Shown here in pieces: positions 6,530 to 12,684 of a DNA stretch of 12,684 bases. The notes beneath the pieces were generated by a model. That model was not told the DNA's origin, ran no database searches, and saw only the letters and a program-made list of their open reading frames with translations. This DNA comes from an uncultured Porphyromonadaceae bacterium. Its GTDB lineage: Bacteria > Bacteroidota > Bacteroidia > Bacteroidales > Muribaculaceae. Positions within the stretch are counted from its first letter, which is position 1; every line of letters starts with the position of its first letter. The DNA lies in NCBI GenBank assembly GCA_900547825.1, contig URII01000062.1, positions 1-12,684 on the forward strand, read 5' to 3'. The position numbers and the translations under genes were made by a program.

Positions 6530-7471
6530 TTATAACCGAATCTCGGGGTTGAATAACTCCGCTAACTCCTTGGTGTTCAGCTTTACATACTTGCCACAAC
6601 GGAGCTTGGTTATCTTGTATGTCTTGACATAGTGATAGAGCTGGTCGCGCGTCAGAGAGTATTTTTCCATGGCATCAGCCACCGAAATAAATTCGACATC
6701 CTCGGCTGACTTGGCACCTTTCGCTACATCGAAGTGATATTTGGAGTAATATACCTTCGGGCCCTCCTTGCGCTTCGGTATGCCAATTTTCGATACCAGC
6801 GAATAGATTGCCGAGAGGGTCATGCCATACTTTTCCTGTATGTCCTCTACTGAATACCATTCCGTAATTTCAGGGTTCTCCTTTCTCGCCGAGAAAAGCC
6901 GGTCGATATGGCTCTTGCTGAAATAAGCTTTGCCGCGAAGAATAGTCTTCGGTACATTATTCTCAGCAACAACCTTGTAAATCCATGAATCCTTCACTCC
7001 GAATTTCTCACGAATCTCGGCACGGGTGTAAAACTCGGATATTGTTTTCTGTTCGTTGGTCTCCCTTTTTGTATAGGGAGAACCATCAAGCATTGCATCT
7101 ATACTTGTCCGTTTTATCAAAGTTAGACGTGTGCTAAGTTTCGACGCTGTTAATGAACCTCGGTGTATCAGTTTGTATACACCTTGTCTTGTCATACCCA
7201 GAATCTGGCCCGCTTCTGCTACGGTCAGATAATCTTTTTCTTTCAGTTCAGAATTCTTAGGAGAGGGCATAGCCTTAGCCATCTGTATCTTTTGCTGCCG
7301 TAGTCTTTCCTTGTAAGCGTGTTCTGAACATCGCTTTGAGCAAAAGCGTGTGACCGTTGTTTGAGCGGTGAATTGTTTTCCGCACCACTCACAAGTTTTC
7401 TCAATTCTAATGTTGCTACTCATTTCATTTGTGGAGTTTTCTCCGGTGTTTTGTAAATGTTCGTAAACCAT
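6530..7471 (-). CDS. Zinc-finger protein with four HTH (excisionase-like) repeats
   Basis: This 313-residue protein begins with a treble-clef-like zinc motif, CEWC (C27, C30) and FCSKRC (C44, C48 as the spaced pair), followed by a basic linker. Four winged-helix MerR/excisionase-type (HTH_17-like) units then follow at about 80-125 (LTVAEAGQILGMTRQGVYKLI), 147-192 (YTRAEIREKFGVKDSWIYKVV), 204-248 (YSVEDIQEKYGMTLSAIYSLV) and 261-307 (ISVADAMEKYSLTRDQLYHYV). Such proteins occur beside integrases in Bacteroidetes mobile elements and may act as recombination directionality factor or regulator. That role is inferred from position and fold. The start is uncertain: the ATG at 7471 or one at 7423 (MSSNIR); both keep the zinc motif. 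An upstream TTG start at 7477 is less likely. A 17-bp palindrome covers the 7471 start. Confidence 0.82.
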   Translation of the reverse strand: MVYEHLQNTGENSTNEMSSNIRIEKTCEWCGKQFTAQTTVTRFCSKRCSEHAYKERLRQQKIQMAKAMPSPKNSELKEKDYLTVAEAGQILGMTRQGVYKLIHRGSLTASKLSTRLTLIKRTSIDAMLDGSPYTKRETNEQKTISEFYTRAEIREKFGVKDSWIYKVVAENNVPKTILRGKAYFSKSHIDRLFSARKENPEITEWYSVEDIQEKYGMTLSAIYSLVSKIGIPKRKEGPKVYYSKYHFDVAKGAKSAEDVEFISVADAMEKYSLTRDQLYHYVKTYKITKLRCGKYVKLNTKELAELFNPEIRL

Positions 7472-7487
7472 TGACAACTATTGTCAA
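7471..7487. promoter_or_regulatory. 17-bp palindrome at the start of the HTH-repeat gene
   Basis: TTGACAA and TTGTCAA are perfect 7-bp inverted arms with a 3-nt spacer (CTA). The site overlaps the ATG at 7471 by one base, so a bound protein would block expression. The HTH-repeat protein itself is the obvious candidate, but binding is inferred. If the true start is 7423, the site lies in its promoter or leader region. Confidence 0.5.
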
Positions 7488-7672
7488 CTTTCTCCACCAC
7501 CTTGCTGACGCTTGGGGTGAAATGAGTCGCTGTCGTACAAAATCCGTACAAATTAGTGCATAAAAACGCCTGACACTGACAGTTATCAGCATCAGGCGTT
7601 CTTGTAAGAATTAAGTTTTATCGGTCAGTATCAGTCAGTTGTTATCAATACAAAGCGTTGATAATCAATCGA
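7488..7672. other. Repeat-rich junction between mnmE and the island (att arm candidate)
   Basis: No gene is seen in this 185-bp stretch. It holds a tandem 8-nt direct repeat, CGTACAAA at 7534-7541 and 7545-7552, with an 11-bp period (one helical turn), the terminator hairpin at 7562-7600, repeated TCAGT units at about 7625-7639, and an inverted repeat, TTATCAA 7642-7648 with TTGATAA 7658-7664. Short phased repeats between an integrase-excisionase module and a target gene end are what one expects of integrase or directionality-factor binding sites. This is inference from position. Confidence 0.4.
7562..7600 (-). terminator. Rho-independent terminator after mnmE
   Basis: On the minus strand a perfect 9-bp stem (AACGCCTGA with TCAGGCGTT, arms 7592-7600 and 7565-7573) closes an 18-nt loop that holds a further 4-bp inner stem (CTGA/TCAG), followed by TTTTTA. 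It lies 72 nt after the mnmE stop codon. It would end transcription from the sugar-mnmE gene series and shield the island from read-through. Confidence 0.8.
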
Positions 7673-7690
7673 TTACTTGCCGATGCAGAA
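7673..7690 (-). other. Putative attachment site at the 3' end of mnmE
   Basis: The last 18 nt of mnmE read TTCTGCATCGGCAAGTAA and encode FCIGK-stop. The same codons at the end of mnmE (trmE/thdF) are the attB of Salmonella genomic island 1, differing from this sequence mainly at third codon positions. A tyrosine integrase module begins just beyond. The second att copy was not found in the window, so the assignment rests on position and known target choice only. Confidence 0.45.
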
Positions 7691-9076
7691 GCGGGAGAAG
7701 ATGGTGGTGAGGATGTCGGAAGGGGTTATCTCGCCGGTTATTTCGCCGAGGTGATGGATGGCCTGGCGGAGATCCTGGGCGATGAGGTCGGGTGGGAGGG
7801 TGTTGTCCAGTCCGTCGATCACACGCAGTATGTTTTCGTCGGCTTGCGTCAGGGCCTGATAGTGGCGGTGGTTTGTCACTATTATGTCGCTTTCGGAAAT
7901 TTCCGGCATATCGGCTGCTTCCATTATGGCTTCGCGCAGGGCTGCGAGGGTGGCAGGATTTTGTGAGGTGTGCTGTATGATGGCAGAGTGCGGGCATAAC
8001 TCCCGGATCAGGTCTATACTATCTTCATCCGGTTCTTTCAGATCTATTTTGTTTATTACGGCTATAACGGGTGTGTCGGCGGTCAGATGTGGCAATAGCG
8101 TTTCCCACGATTCAATTATCGACTCGCGTCCGGAGGTAGCGTCCGTGATCCATATCACTATTGCGGCTTTTGATATTTTATCTTTCGCCCTGGCTATGCC
8201 TATGCGTTCAACAGTGTCGGCGGTTTCGCGCAGCCCGGCGGTATCTATGATGCGGAACAGTGTGCCGTTGATTGTGAGGGTGTCTTCAATGGTGTCGCGC
8301 GTGGTTCCGTGTATATCGCTGATTATGGCTTTCTCTTCGTTGAGCAGCAGATTCAGGATAGTGGATTTACCTACGTTTGTAAGACCGGCCAACGCAACAG
8401 GTATACCGTTTTTCAGAGCATTGCCGGTGGCAAATGATTCGGCAAGCGAGCTTACAGTTTCATGCAATGATACCGATAATTCCCGAAGGTGTATGCGTGA
8501 TGCAAATTCCAGATCCTCTTCGCTGAAATCAAGTTCAAGCTCAAGCAGCGAGGCGAGATCTATCAGTTGGCCGCGTATATTGCCGAGAGCCTGCGACAGA
8601 TGGCCGCGCATCTGCGAAATTGCCATGCGGTGGGCCGCTTTTGACGAAGCGTTTATCAGATCGGCTACGGCTTCGGCCTCGGCCAGATCGAGTTTGCCCG
8701 AACTATAGGCGCGGCGTGTAAATTCGCCTCTGCCGGCGAGCCGCGCGCCTGCCTGTGTGAGGACTTCTATAAGTTGGCGCTGGATCCATACCGAACCGTG
8801 CACCGACAGTTCCACGGTGTCCTGTCCTGTGAATGATTTAGGTCCACGAAACACAGTTGCCACCGGACGGTCTATCACATTGTTGTCCGCATCAACCACT
8901 GTGCCTACGGCACATGTGTGGCTCTCCATATCTGAAAGCCTTCGGCCGCGCCATATCCTCTCCACAATGGTGAAGGCGTTGGGGCCGCTTACTCGTATGA
9001 CGGCTATGCCACCTGTGCCCGGCGCGGTGGAGATAGCACAGATAGTATCATCTGTTGAAAATTCGTAATCAGTCAT
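7673..9076 (-). CDS. mnmE: tRNA modification GTPase MnmE
   Basis: MnmE is a dimeric GTPase that, with MnmG, makes the 5-carboxymethylaminomethyl group on uridine 34 of certain tRNAs, using 5,10-methylenetetrahydrofolate. The 467-residue protein has the folate-binding N-terminal domain (about 1-115, with TIAP-like ICAISTAPGTGGIAVIRVSGP), the helical domain, and an inserted G domain: G1 GLTNVGKS at 231-238, G2 GTTRDT at about 257-262, G3 DTAG at 278-281 and G4 NKID at 342-345. The C-terminus is the invariant FCIGK, with the catalytic cysteine. The ATG at 9076 lies 2 nt after the stop of the nuclease gene, so the two are probably coupled; the frame runs on to a TTG at 9097 without a need for it. 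It ends a sugar-gene series, and its 3' end adjoins the island. Confidence 0.98.
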   Translation of the reverse strand: MTDYEFSTDDTICAISTAPGTGGIAVIRVSGPNAFTIVERIWRGRRLSDMESHTCAVGTVVDADNNVIDRPVATVFRGPKSFTGQDTVELSVHGSVWIQRQLIEVLTQAGARLAGRGEFTRRAYSSGKLDLAEAEAVADLINASSKAAHRMAISQMRGHLSQALGNIRGQLIDLASLLELELDFSEEDLEFASRIHLRELSVSLHETVSSLAESFATGNALKNGIPVALAGLTNVGKSTILNLLLNEEKAIISDIHGTTRDTIEDTLTINGTLFRIIDTAGLRETADTVERIGIARAKDKISKAAIVIWITDATSGRESIIESWETLLPHLTADTPVIAVINKIDLKEPDEDSIDLIRELCPHSAIIQHTSQNPATLAALREAIMEAADMPEISESDIIVTNHRHYQALTQADENILRVIDGLDNTLPPDLIAQDLRQAIHHLGEITGEITPSDILTTIFSRFCIGK

Positions 9077-9078
9077 TA

Positions 9079-9864
9079 TCAGGGAATTATACTCCAACGA
9101 TGGAAATTTGCCGTGGATTCCACCTGTGTTTCTATGTCATCAGGCAGAGCTGAAAAGAAATCATATCCGGTTATGGCCTCTACCTCGTCAATGCTCATGG
9201 CACAGGCCTGCATGCCACCTTTCACTTTATGGTTGGGCATTATGAAACCTATCCCTCTGGGCGGATCGGTGAATGGCGACAGCACAACCTTGAAGAATGC
9301 TTCCGGCACAGCCACCCCGGTGGTGCCTATATGGGCTATTACCGATGGGGACGGCACAGGGCCGCAAACTATCACCACCACGCTGTCGGCTTTGGCTCTC
9401 TGACGGCATTTGCTCTCCAATTTGTTCCATGCACCTGTGTTGAGTTGCTTGGCCTGCGGACAGATGTTGGCCATCGAAAATGAGTGGCGCATAGCCTCAT
9501 CGTTCCATTTCATATCTCCCGCAGGTGCCATGTGGCCGCGGTCATAGCCGGAATATTTATAGTCATCAGGGCTAGCGCAACCTTTCACTGCGTCATCCTC
9601 CCAGAATTTGTTGTAACGAGGCTCGTCACCTTGAGCCTCCTCTCCGGTAAGCTCCCATACGGCCCAGTTGGGTATGTGCAGCTCGGAGTTGAATGACACG
9701 CGATAGCCCTCATATTCCACAATCTGCGACGGAACAGTGTCGCTCATGACCACATAGGTCAGATCCGATTCAGAATCAATGTGCACTCTCTGATTAGGTA
9801 CGGCACACGAGCCCGCCGACTGGATAAGAAAGAAAGCGGCGATAGCGTAAATCAGCGGCCTCAT
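9079..9864 (-). CDS. DNA/RNA non-specific endonuclease (NUC1 family), exported
   Basis: This 261-residue protein belongs to the beta-beta-alpha-metal nucleases related to Serratia nuclease, which cut both DNA and RNA. It has the DRGH motif at 108-111 (YDRGHMAPAGD, general base H111), ANICPQ at 132-137, and LNTGAWNKLE at 141-150, whose N142 and E150 have the same eight-residue spacing as the metal ligand and catalytic glutamate of the Serratia enzyme. The N-terminus (MRPLIYAIAAFFLIQSAGSC) is a signal peptide; C20 follows AGS, a weak lipobox, so it may be a lipoprotein or simply secreted. The ATG overlaps the aminotransferase stop by 4 nt. Its likely role is nucleic acid scavenging in the periplasm or outside the cell; the link to the sugar pathway is unclear. 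Confidence 0.92.
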   Translation of the reverse strand: MRPLIYAIAAFFLIQSAGSCAVPNQRVHIDSESDLTYVVMSDTVPSQIVEYEGYRVSFNSELHIPNWAVWELTGEEAQGDEPRYNKFWEDDAVKGCASPDDYKYSGYDRGHMAPAGDMKWNDEAMRHSFSMANICPQAKQLNTGAWNKLESKCRQRAKADSVVVIVCGPVPSPSVIAHIGTTGVAVPEAFFKVVLSPFTDPPRGIGFIMPNHKVKGGMQACAMSIDEVEAITGYDFFSALPDDIETQVESTANFHRWSIIP

Positions 9865-11006
9865 GGCTTGAACTCGTTGATTATACGCGCTATATCGGAA
9901 GCATCCTTAACGCTTGTGGCCGGTGATATCGGTAGTGAAAGCACTTCCTCGGCAAGCATTTCGGCAACAGGAAGTTTCAAGCCGCCAAGCGTTTCGCTGA
10001 AACATGGCTGCCGGTGAGGCGGGGTGGGATAGTGGATATCCGTTGCCACTCCGCGTGATGCAAGAAATCTTTGCATGGCGTCACGATGCTGCGGGATCCG
10101 GATCACATACTGATGCCATACGCAGTCAGTGACATGTGCTGTCATAAGGGGCTTTATCACCAACGGATTGTCGATGGTGTTGTCGTATGCCACCGCACGG
10201 GCGAAACGTGCTGCATTCTCATCGTCAGTGTGCTCTATCTTCACGTTCAGCACTGCTGCCTGCACCGGATCCATCCTGCAATTGAAGCCGGCATATACGT
10301 TGTGGTAGCGGCGGTAGGAACCGTAATTTGCCAACGCCCGCACAGTGTCGGCAATCTCTTTGTCGTGGGTGGCTACCGCACCTGCATCGCCGAGCGCCCC
10401 TATGTTTTTTGTGGGATAGAAACTGAATCCGGCGGCATGTCCCAAACCTCCGGCCACGTATGTGCCGAACAATCCTTCCGCAGGCGATTTGGCACCTATG
10501 GCCTGAGCATTGTCCTCCACTACTATGAGATTGTGGCGCTGTATGATCTCGGCAAGCTCCCGGCTCCAGCACACCCGGCCGTAAAGGTGCACAGGCATTA
10601 TTGCTTTGGTGCGTGGGGTCACGTGGCTTTCCACTCCTTCCGCATCAATGTTGTGTGTGATTGGATTCGGGTCCACAGGTACGGGGCGAAGCCCTGCATC
10701 TGCAATGGCGAGCACAGACGCCACATAGGTGTTTGCCGGCACTATCACTTCGTCACCTTCACTCAACTGTCCCATGACCACGTAGGCTCGCAATATCAGT
10801 CGTAGGGCATCAAGGCCGTTGCTTACGGCCACAACGTGTGGCACTCGTGTAAGTTTTGCTATTGTTGCTTCTACTTGTTCCACTTCCGGGCCACCGACAT
10901 AACGGCCGCTTTCCACCACGCGGTTTATTGCACTCTTTATATCATTAATATAAGGTGCGTTCACTTTGTCTAATTCAAGGAATGGATATGTTATATTCGC
11001 TTGCAT
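9861..11006 (-). CDS. DegT/DnrJ/EryC1 sugar aminotransferase (FdtB/QdtB type)
   Basis: This 381-residue PLP enzyme is of the DegT/DnrJ/EryC1/StrS family. The PLP-binding lysine is K200 in GFSFYPTKNIGALGDAGAV, and the cofactor-contacting aspartate is D165 in VVEDNAQA; SNGLDAL (62-68) lies in the phosphate-binding part. The PTKN-ALGD form and the two preceding FdtA/QdtA-type ketoisomerases point to amination at C3 of dTDP-3-keto-6-deoxyhexose, giving dTDP-Fuc3N or dTDP-Qui3N, with glutamate as usual amino donor. Which sugar is made cannot be told from sequence by eye. Its ATG lies inside the end of the preceding cupin gene (16-nt overlap) and its stop overlaps the nuclease start (4 nt). The product should be cytoplasmic and feed surface polysaccharide. 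The acetyltransferase that often follows is not in the window. Confidence 0.93.
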   Translation of the reverse strand: MQANITYPFLELDKVNAPYINDIKSAINRVVESGRYVGGPEVEQVEATIAKLTRVPHVVAVSNGLDALRLILRAYVVMGQLSEGDEVIVPANTYVASVLAIADAGLRPVPVDPNPITHNIDAEGVESHVTPRTKAIMPVHLYGRVCWSRELAEIIQRHNLIVVEDNAQAIGAKSPAEGLFGTYVAGGLGHAAGFSFYPTKNIGALGDAGAVATHDKEIADTVRALANYGSYRRYHNVYAGFNCRMDPVQAAVLNVKIEHTDDENAARFARAVAYDNTIDNPLVIKPLMTAHVTDCVWHQYVIRIPQHRDAMQRFLASRGVATDIHYPTPPHRQPCFSETLGGLKLPVAEMLAEEVLSLPISPATSVKDASDIARIINEFKP

Positions 11007-11431
11007 TCGGTAAGTTCTAAAAAGCGGTTATAGTCACGCACATAATCTGCTTCATCGAATAAAGTAGGACATAGGGCAAGACAAACCGAACCTGATGAAA
11101 AATTGTCGAGCGTACGCCATATCCCCGCAGGTATGTATAATCCCATGTCGGGTGAGTTGAGCGTAAATCTGAATTTAGATGTTCCGTCATCAACTGTAAC
11201 ATCGAATGCGCCTGACACAGCCACGATAAATTCCTCCATTTCATAATGTGAGTGGCCTCCGCGCTCGGAATGAGCAGGGACATCATATATATAAAACACT
11301 CGTTTTACCTCAAACGGTATTCCATTTGAAGCATTGTCCGCAACGCATAGTGAACCGTTATGATGGCTGTGTCGCTCCACGGCAATCATACGGCATTGGC
11401 TTATATTAGAGTCAGAATGGGCCGAGGTCAT
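10991..11431 (-). CDS. FdtA/QdtA-type dTDP-sugar 3,4-ketoisomerase (cupin), copy 1
   Basis: This 146-residue cupin is of the FdtA/QdtA (WxcM-like) family, which converts dTDP-4-keto-6-deoxyglucose to the 3-keto sugar (galacto form for FdtA, gluco form for QdtA). It keeps the active-site pair in RGGHSH (57-62: H60 and H62), the cupin strand FIVAVSGAFDVTVDDG (68-83), GLYIPAGIWR (97-106) and the C-terminal YDE-like FDEADYVRDYNRFL (125-138). I chose the ATG at 11431, which shares one base with the preceding stop (TGATG); a GTG sits one codon earlier. It lies between a second cupin and the aminotransferase, so it probably supplies the aminotransferase substrate. Length fits the family, about 140. 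Confidence 0.9.
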   Translation of the reverse strand: MTSAHSDSNISQCRMIAVERHSHHNGSLCVADNASNGIPFEVKRVFYIYDVPAHSERGGHSHYEMEEFIVAVSGAFDVTVDDGTSKFRFTLNSPDMGLYIPAGIWRTLDNFSSGSVCLALCPTLFDEADYVRDYNRFLELTECKRI

Positions 11432-11871
11432 CACACAAGATGTTTAAACGATTCATAGCTGCGGATATAATCCGCTTCATCATAGGGTGTCGATGCGAGA
11501 AACAGGGCCACAGAGTTGGTGGCAAAACCATCGATCCCGCGCCATGTCATAGGGGGTACATACAATCCGAGATCAGGGCGGAAGAGCCGTATCGTTTCCT
11601 TTGTTCCGGTGCCACGGTCAAGAGTGACATCGAAACTTCCGGATAAGCATATTATTATCTCCGCTCCGGTATGGAATGCGTGACCATCGCGCCACCTGCC
11701 GCCGGGCACATCATAGAGCCAATAAACACGGGCTATGTCGAATGGCAATGCTGCGCTGTTCTGAATAAACGACAGGTTACCGCGAGGGTCACAGATTTTG
11801 GCTATATCGATAATGCACGGTTCACTCCAGCGGGGTGCGTGCGAGCTCGTCAAGGTATTGTCCATATTCAT
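11431..11871 (-). CDS. FdtA/QdtA-type cupin, copy 2, with altered His pair
   Basis: This 146-residue cupin is clearly related to copy 1: IARVYWLYDVPGG (47-58), ICLSGSFDVTLDRG (74-87), GLYVPPMTWRGIDGF (102-116) and YDEADYIRSYESF (130-142) all match the FdtA/QdtA pattern. The active-site motif reads RDGHAFHTGAE (61-71): the first histidine (H64) is present, the second position is phenylalanine (F66), and a histidine follows at 67. FdtA-type enzymes have HxH here, so the second residue is altered or shifted. It may use another residue, give a different product, or pair with copy 1. Its start overlaps the end of rmlA by 50 nt; another in-frame ATG lies at 11865. No later ATG is available before the conserved core. 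Confidence 0.85.
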   Translation of the reverse strand: MNMDNTLTSSHAPRWSEPCIIDIAKICDPRGNLSFIQNSAALPFDIARVYWLYDVPGGRWRDGHAFHTGAEIIICLSGSFDVTLDRGTGTKETIRLFRPDLGLYVPPMTWRGIDGFATNSVALFLASTPYDEADYIRSYESFKHLV

Positions 11872-12684
11872 TATTCAGCATAGGCCGGGCGAGCTCTGCG
11901 AGTTGGGCGGCTGTGATCCACCCTTTGCGATAAGCTATTTCCTCTAAGGCCGCAACTTTGAAGCCCTGGCATTTCTCTATTGTCTCGATGAAATTCGAGG
12001 CCTCCATAAACGAGTCGGTGGTACCCGTGTCAAGCCATGCGAATCCGCGTCCGAAACGCTGCACACACAGATGGCCGCGCTCCATGAAATCATAGTTCAC
12101 GGATGTGATCTCCAGTTCGCCGCGGGCCGACGGTTTTATGCCTTTGGCCACTTTCACCACTTCGTTGGGATAGAAATAGAGACCCACCACAGCGTCGTCG
12201 CTCTCAGGGTTTTCCGGCTTCTCCACTATGTTTATGGCCCGGCCGTTGTCATCCACTGTCACCACTCCGTAGCGTTGCGGGTCGCGTACCTTATAGGCGA
12301 ATATAGTTGCATCGCCCGAAGCTGCGGTCTGAGCGGCCTTTTTCAGCATACCGGTGAATCCCTGGCCGTAAAATATGTTGTCGCCGAGCACGAGGCACAC
12401 ATCATCGTCGCCGATGAATTCTTCACCGATCAGAAATGCCTGAGCCAATCCCTGTGGAAGCGGCTGCTCGGCATAGCTGAACTTCACGCCCATTTCCTCG
12501 CCTGACCCTAAGAGTCTTTTGAATCCGGGCAGATCGTGAGGGGTGGAGATTATGAGAATCTCGCGTATCCCGGCCAGCATGAGCACCGATACGGGATAGT
12601 ACACCATCGGCTTGTCGTAGATGGGAAGCAGCTGTTTGGATATGCCACGAGTAATGGGGTAGAGGCGTGTGCCGGAAACTCCGG
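11822..12684 (-). CDS. rmlA: Glucose-1-phosphate thymidylyltransferase RmlA (5' end beyond window)
   Basis: RmlA joins glucose-1-phosphate and dTTP to form dTDP-glucose, the first step to dTDP-rhamnose and other dTDP-deoxysugars. The visible 286 residues run from the nucleotide-binding loop at the window edge (GVSGTRLYP, then ISKQLLPIYDKPMVYYP) through VLGDNIFYGQGF, the EKP motif, GELEITSVN and AWLDTGTTDSFMEASNFI to the stop. This covers nearly the whole enzyme (about 290 residues); only some ten N-terminal residues are missing. The loop usually reads AGGSGTR; here the second glycine is valine. The stop lies 50 nt inside the next gene. It heads the visible sugar-gene series, with rmlB presumably upstream or elsewhere. 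Confidence 0.97.
   Translation of the reverse strand, partial: GVSGTRLYPITRGISKQLLPIYDKPMVYYPVSVLMLAGIREILIISTPHDLPGFKRLLGSGEEMGVKFSYAEQPLPQGLAQAFLIGEEFIGDDDVCLVLGDNIFYGQGFTGMLKKAAQTAASGDATIFAYKVRDPQRYGVVTVDDNGRAINIVEKPENPESDDAVVGLYFYPNEVVKVAKGIKPSARGELEITSVNYDFMERGHLCVQRFGRGFAWLDTGTTDSFMEASNFIETIEKCQGFKVAALEEIAYRKGWITAAQLAELARPMLNNEYGQYLDELARTPLE

Noticed and set aside
7884..8708. Long open frame on the plus strand (274 codons) antisense to mnmE.
   Set aside because: It is fully covered by mnmE, is rich in Ser and Arg from reversed codons, and has no recognisable domain.
10071..10805. Long plus-strand open frame (244 codons) antisense to the aminotransferase gene.
   Set aside because: His- and Cys-rich shadow translation of a well-supported gene.
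1..12684. CRISPR array, tRNA, rRNA or insertion sequence.
   Set aside because: No regularly spaced repeats, cloverleaf-like gene, rRNA segment or transposase frame was seen on either strand by eye.

Overview
The window looks like a chromosomal segment of a gut-type Bacteroidales (Bacteroidota), possibly a Muribaculaceae-like organism. The evidence is the family content (rmlA/fdtA/fdtB-type sugar genes, a phage-type tyrosine integrase with a Bacteroidetes-style N-terminus, HipBA) and several matches to the Bacteroidetes -7 promoter box TAnnTTTG in front of genes (TATATTTG before hipB, TATCTTTG before the toxin operon, TACCTTTG before the integrase, TAAATTTG before the small membrane protein). 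All supported genes lie on the minus strand, so transcription runs from the right edge to the left edge. Many starts were moved from upstream TTG/GTG codons to an ATG. The genus is inference; no rRNA is present.

Right part (about 7673-12684) is core-like. A tightly packed, overlapping series runs rmlA (5' end beyond the window), two tandem FdtA/QdtA-type cupin sugar 3,4-ketoisomerases, a DegT-family PLP aminotransferase (FdtB/QdtB type), a DNA/RNA non-specific endonuclease, and mnmE. The first four form the front of a dTDP-3-amino-3,6-dideoxyhexose (Fuc3N/Qui3N-type) pathway for surface polysaccharide: RmlA makes dTDP-glucose, RmlB (not in the window) would make the 4-keto-6-deoxy sugar, the cupins move the keto group to C3, and the aminotransferase aminates C3. 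A rho-independent terminator follows mnmE.

Left part (1 to about 7672) looks like an accessory island joined to the 3' end of mnmE. Next to mnmE come about 200 bp rich in short repeats, then a zinc-finger protein with four HTH repeats (excisionase/regulator-like), then a complete tyrosine integrase. Further in are a three-gene toxin-antitoxin operon (HigB/RelE-like toxin plus two different Xre antitoxin-like proteins), a full-length hipBA pair with its own promoter and operator-like repeats, a Vat/CatB-like xenobiotic acetyltransferase, a four-helix histidine-rich membrane protein (DUF4405-like), and an acidic two-helix membrane protein of unknown function. The last 18 nt of mnmE encode the invariant FCIGK-stop end, the same place where Salmonella genomic island 1 integrates, so this is a plausible attachment site. 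No convincing second att copy lies in the window, so the far end is probably beyond the left edge.

The most interesting items are the possible mnmE-targeted Bacteroidales island, the toxin with two antitoxin-like partners, the operator array at hipBA, a 24-nt motif placed at the same distance before two neighbouring membrane-protein genes, and a tandem cupin whose paired active-site histidine is altered. No CRISPR array, tRNA, rRNA or insertion sequence was seen.
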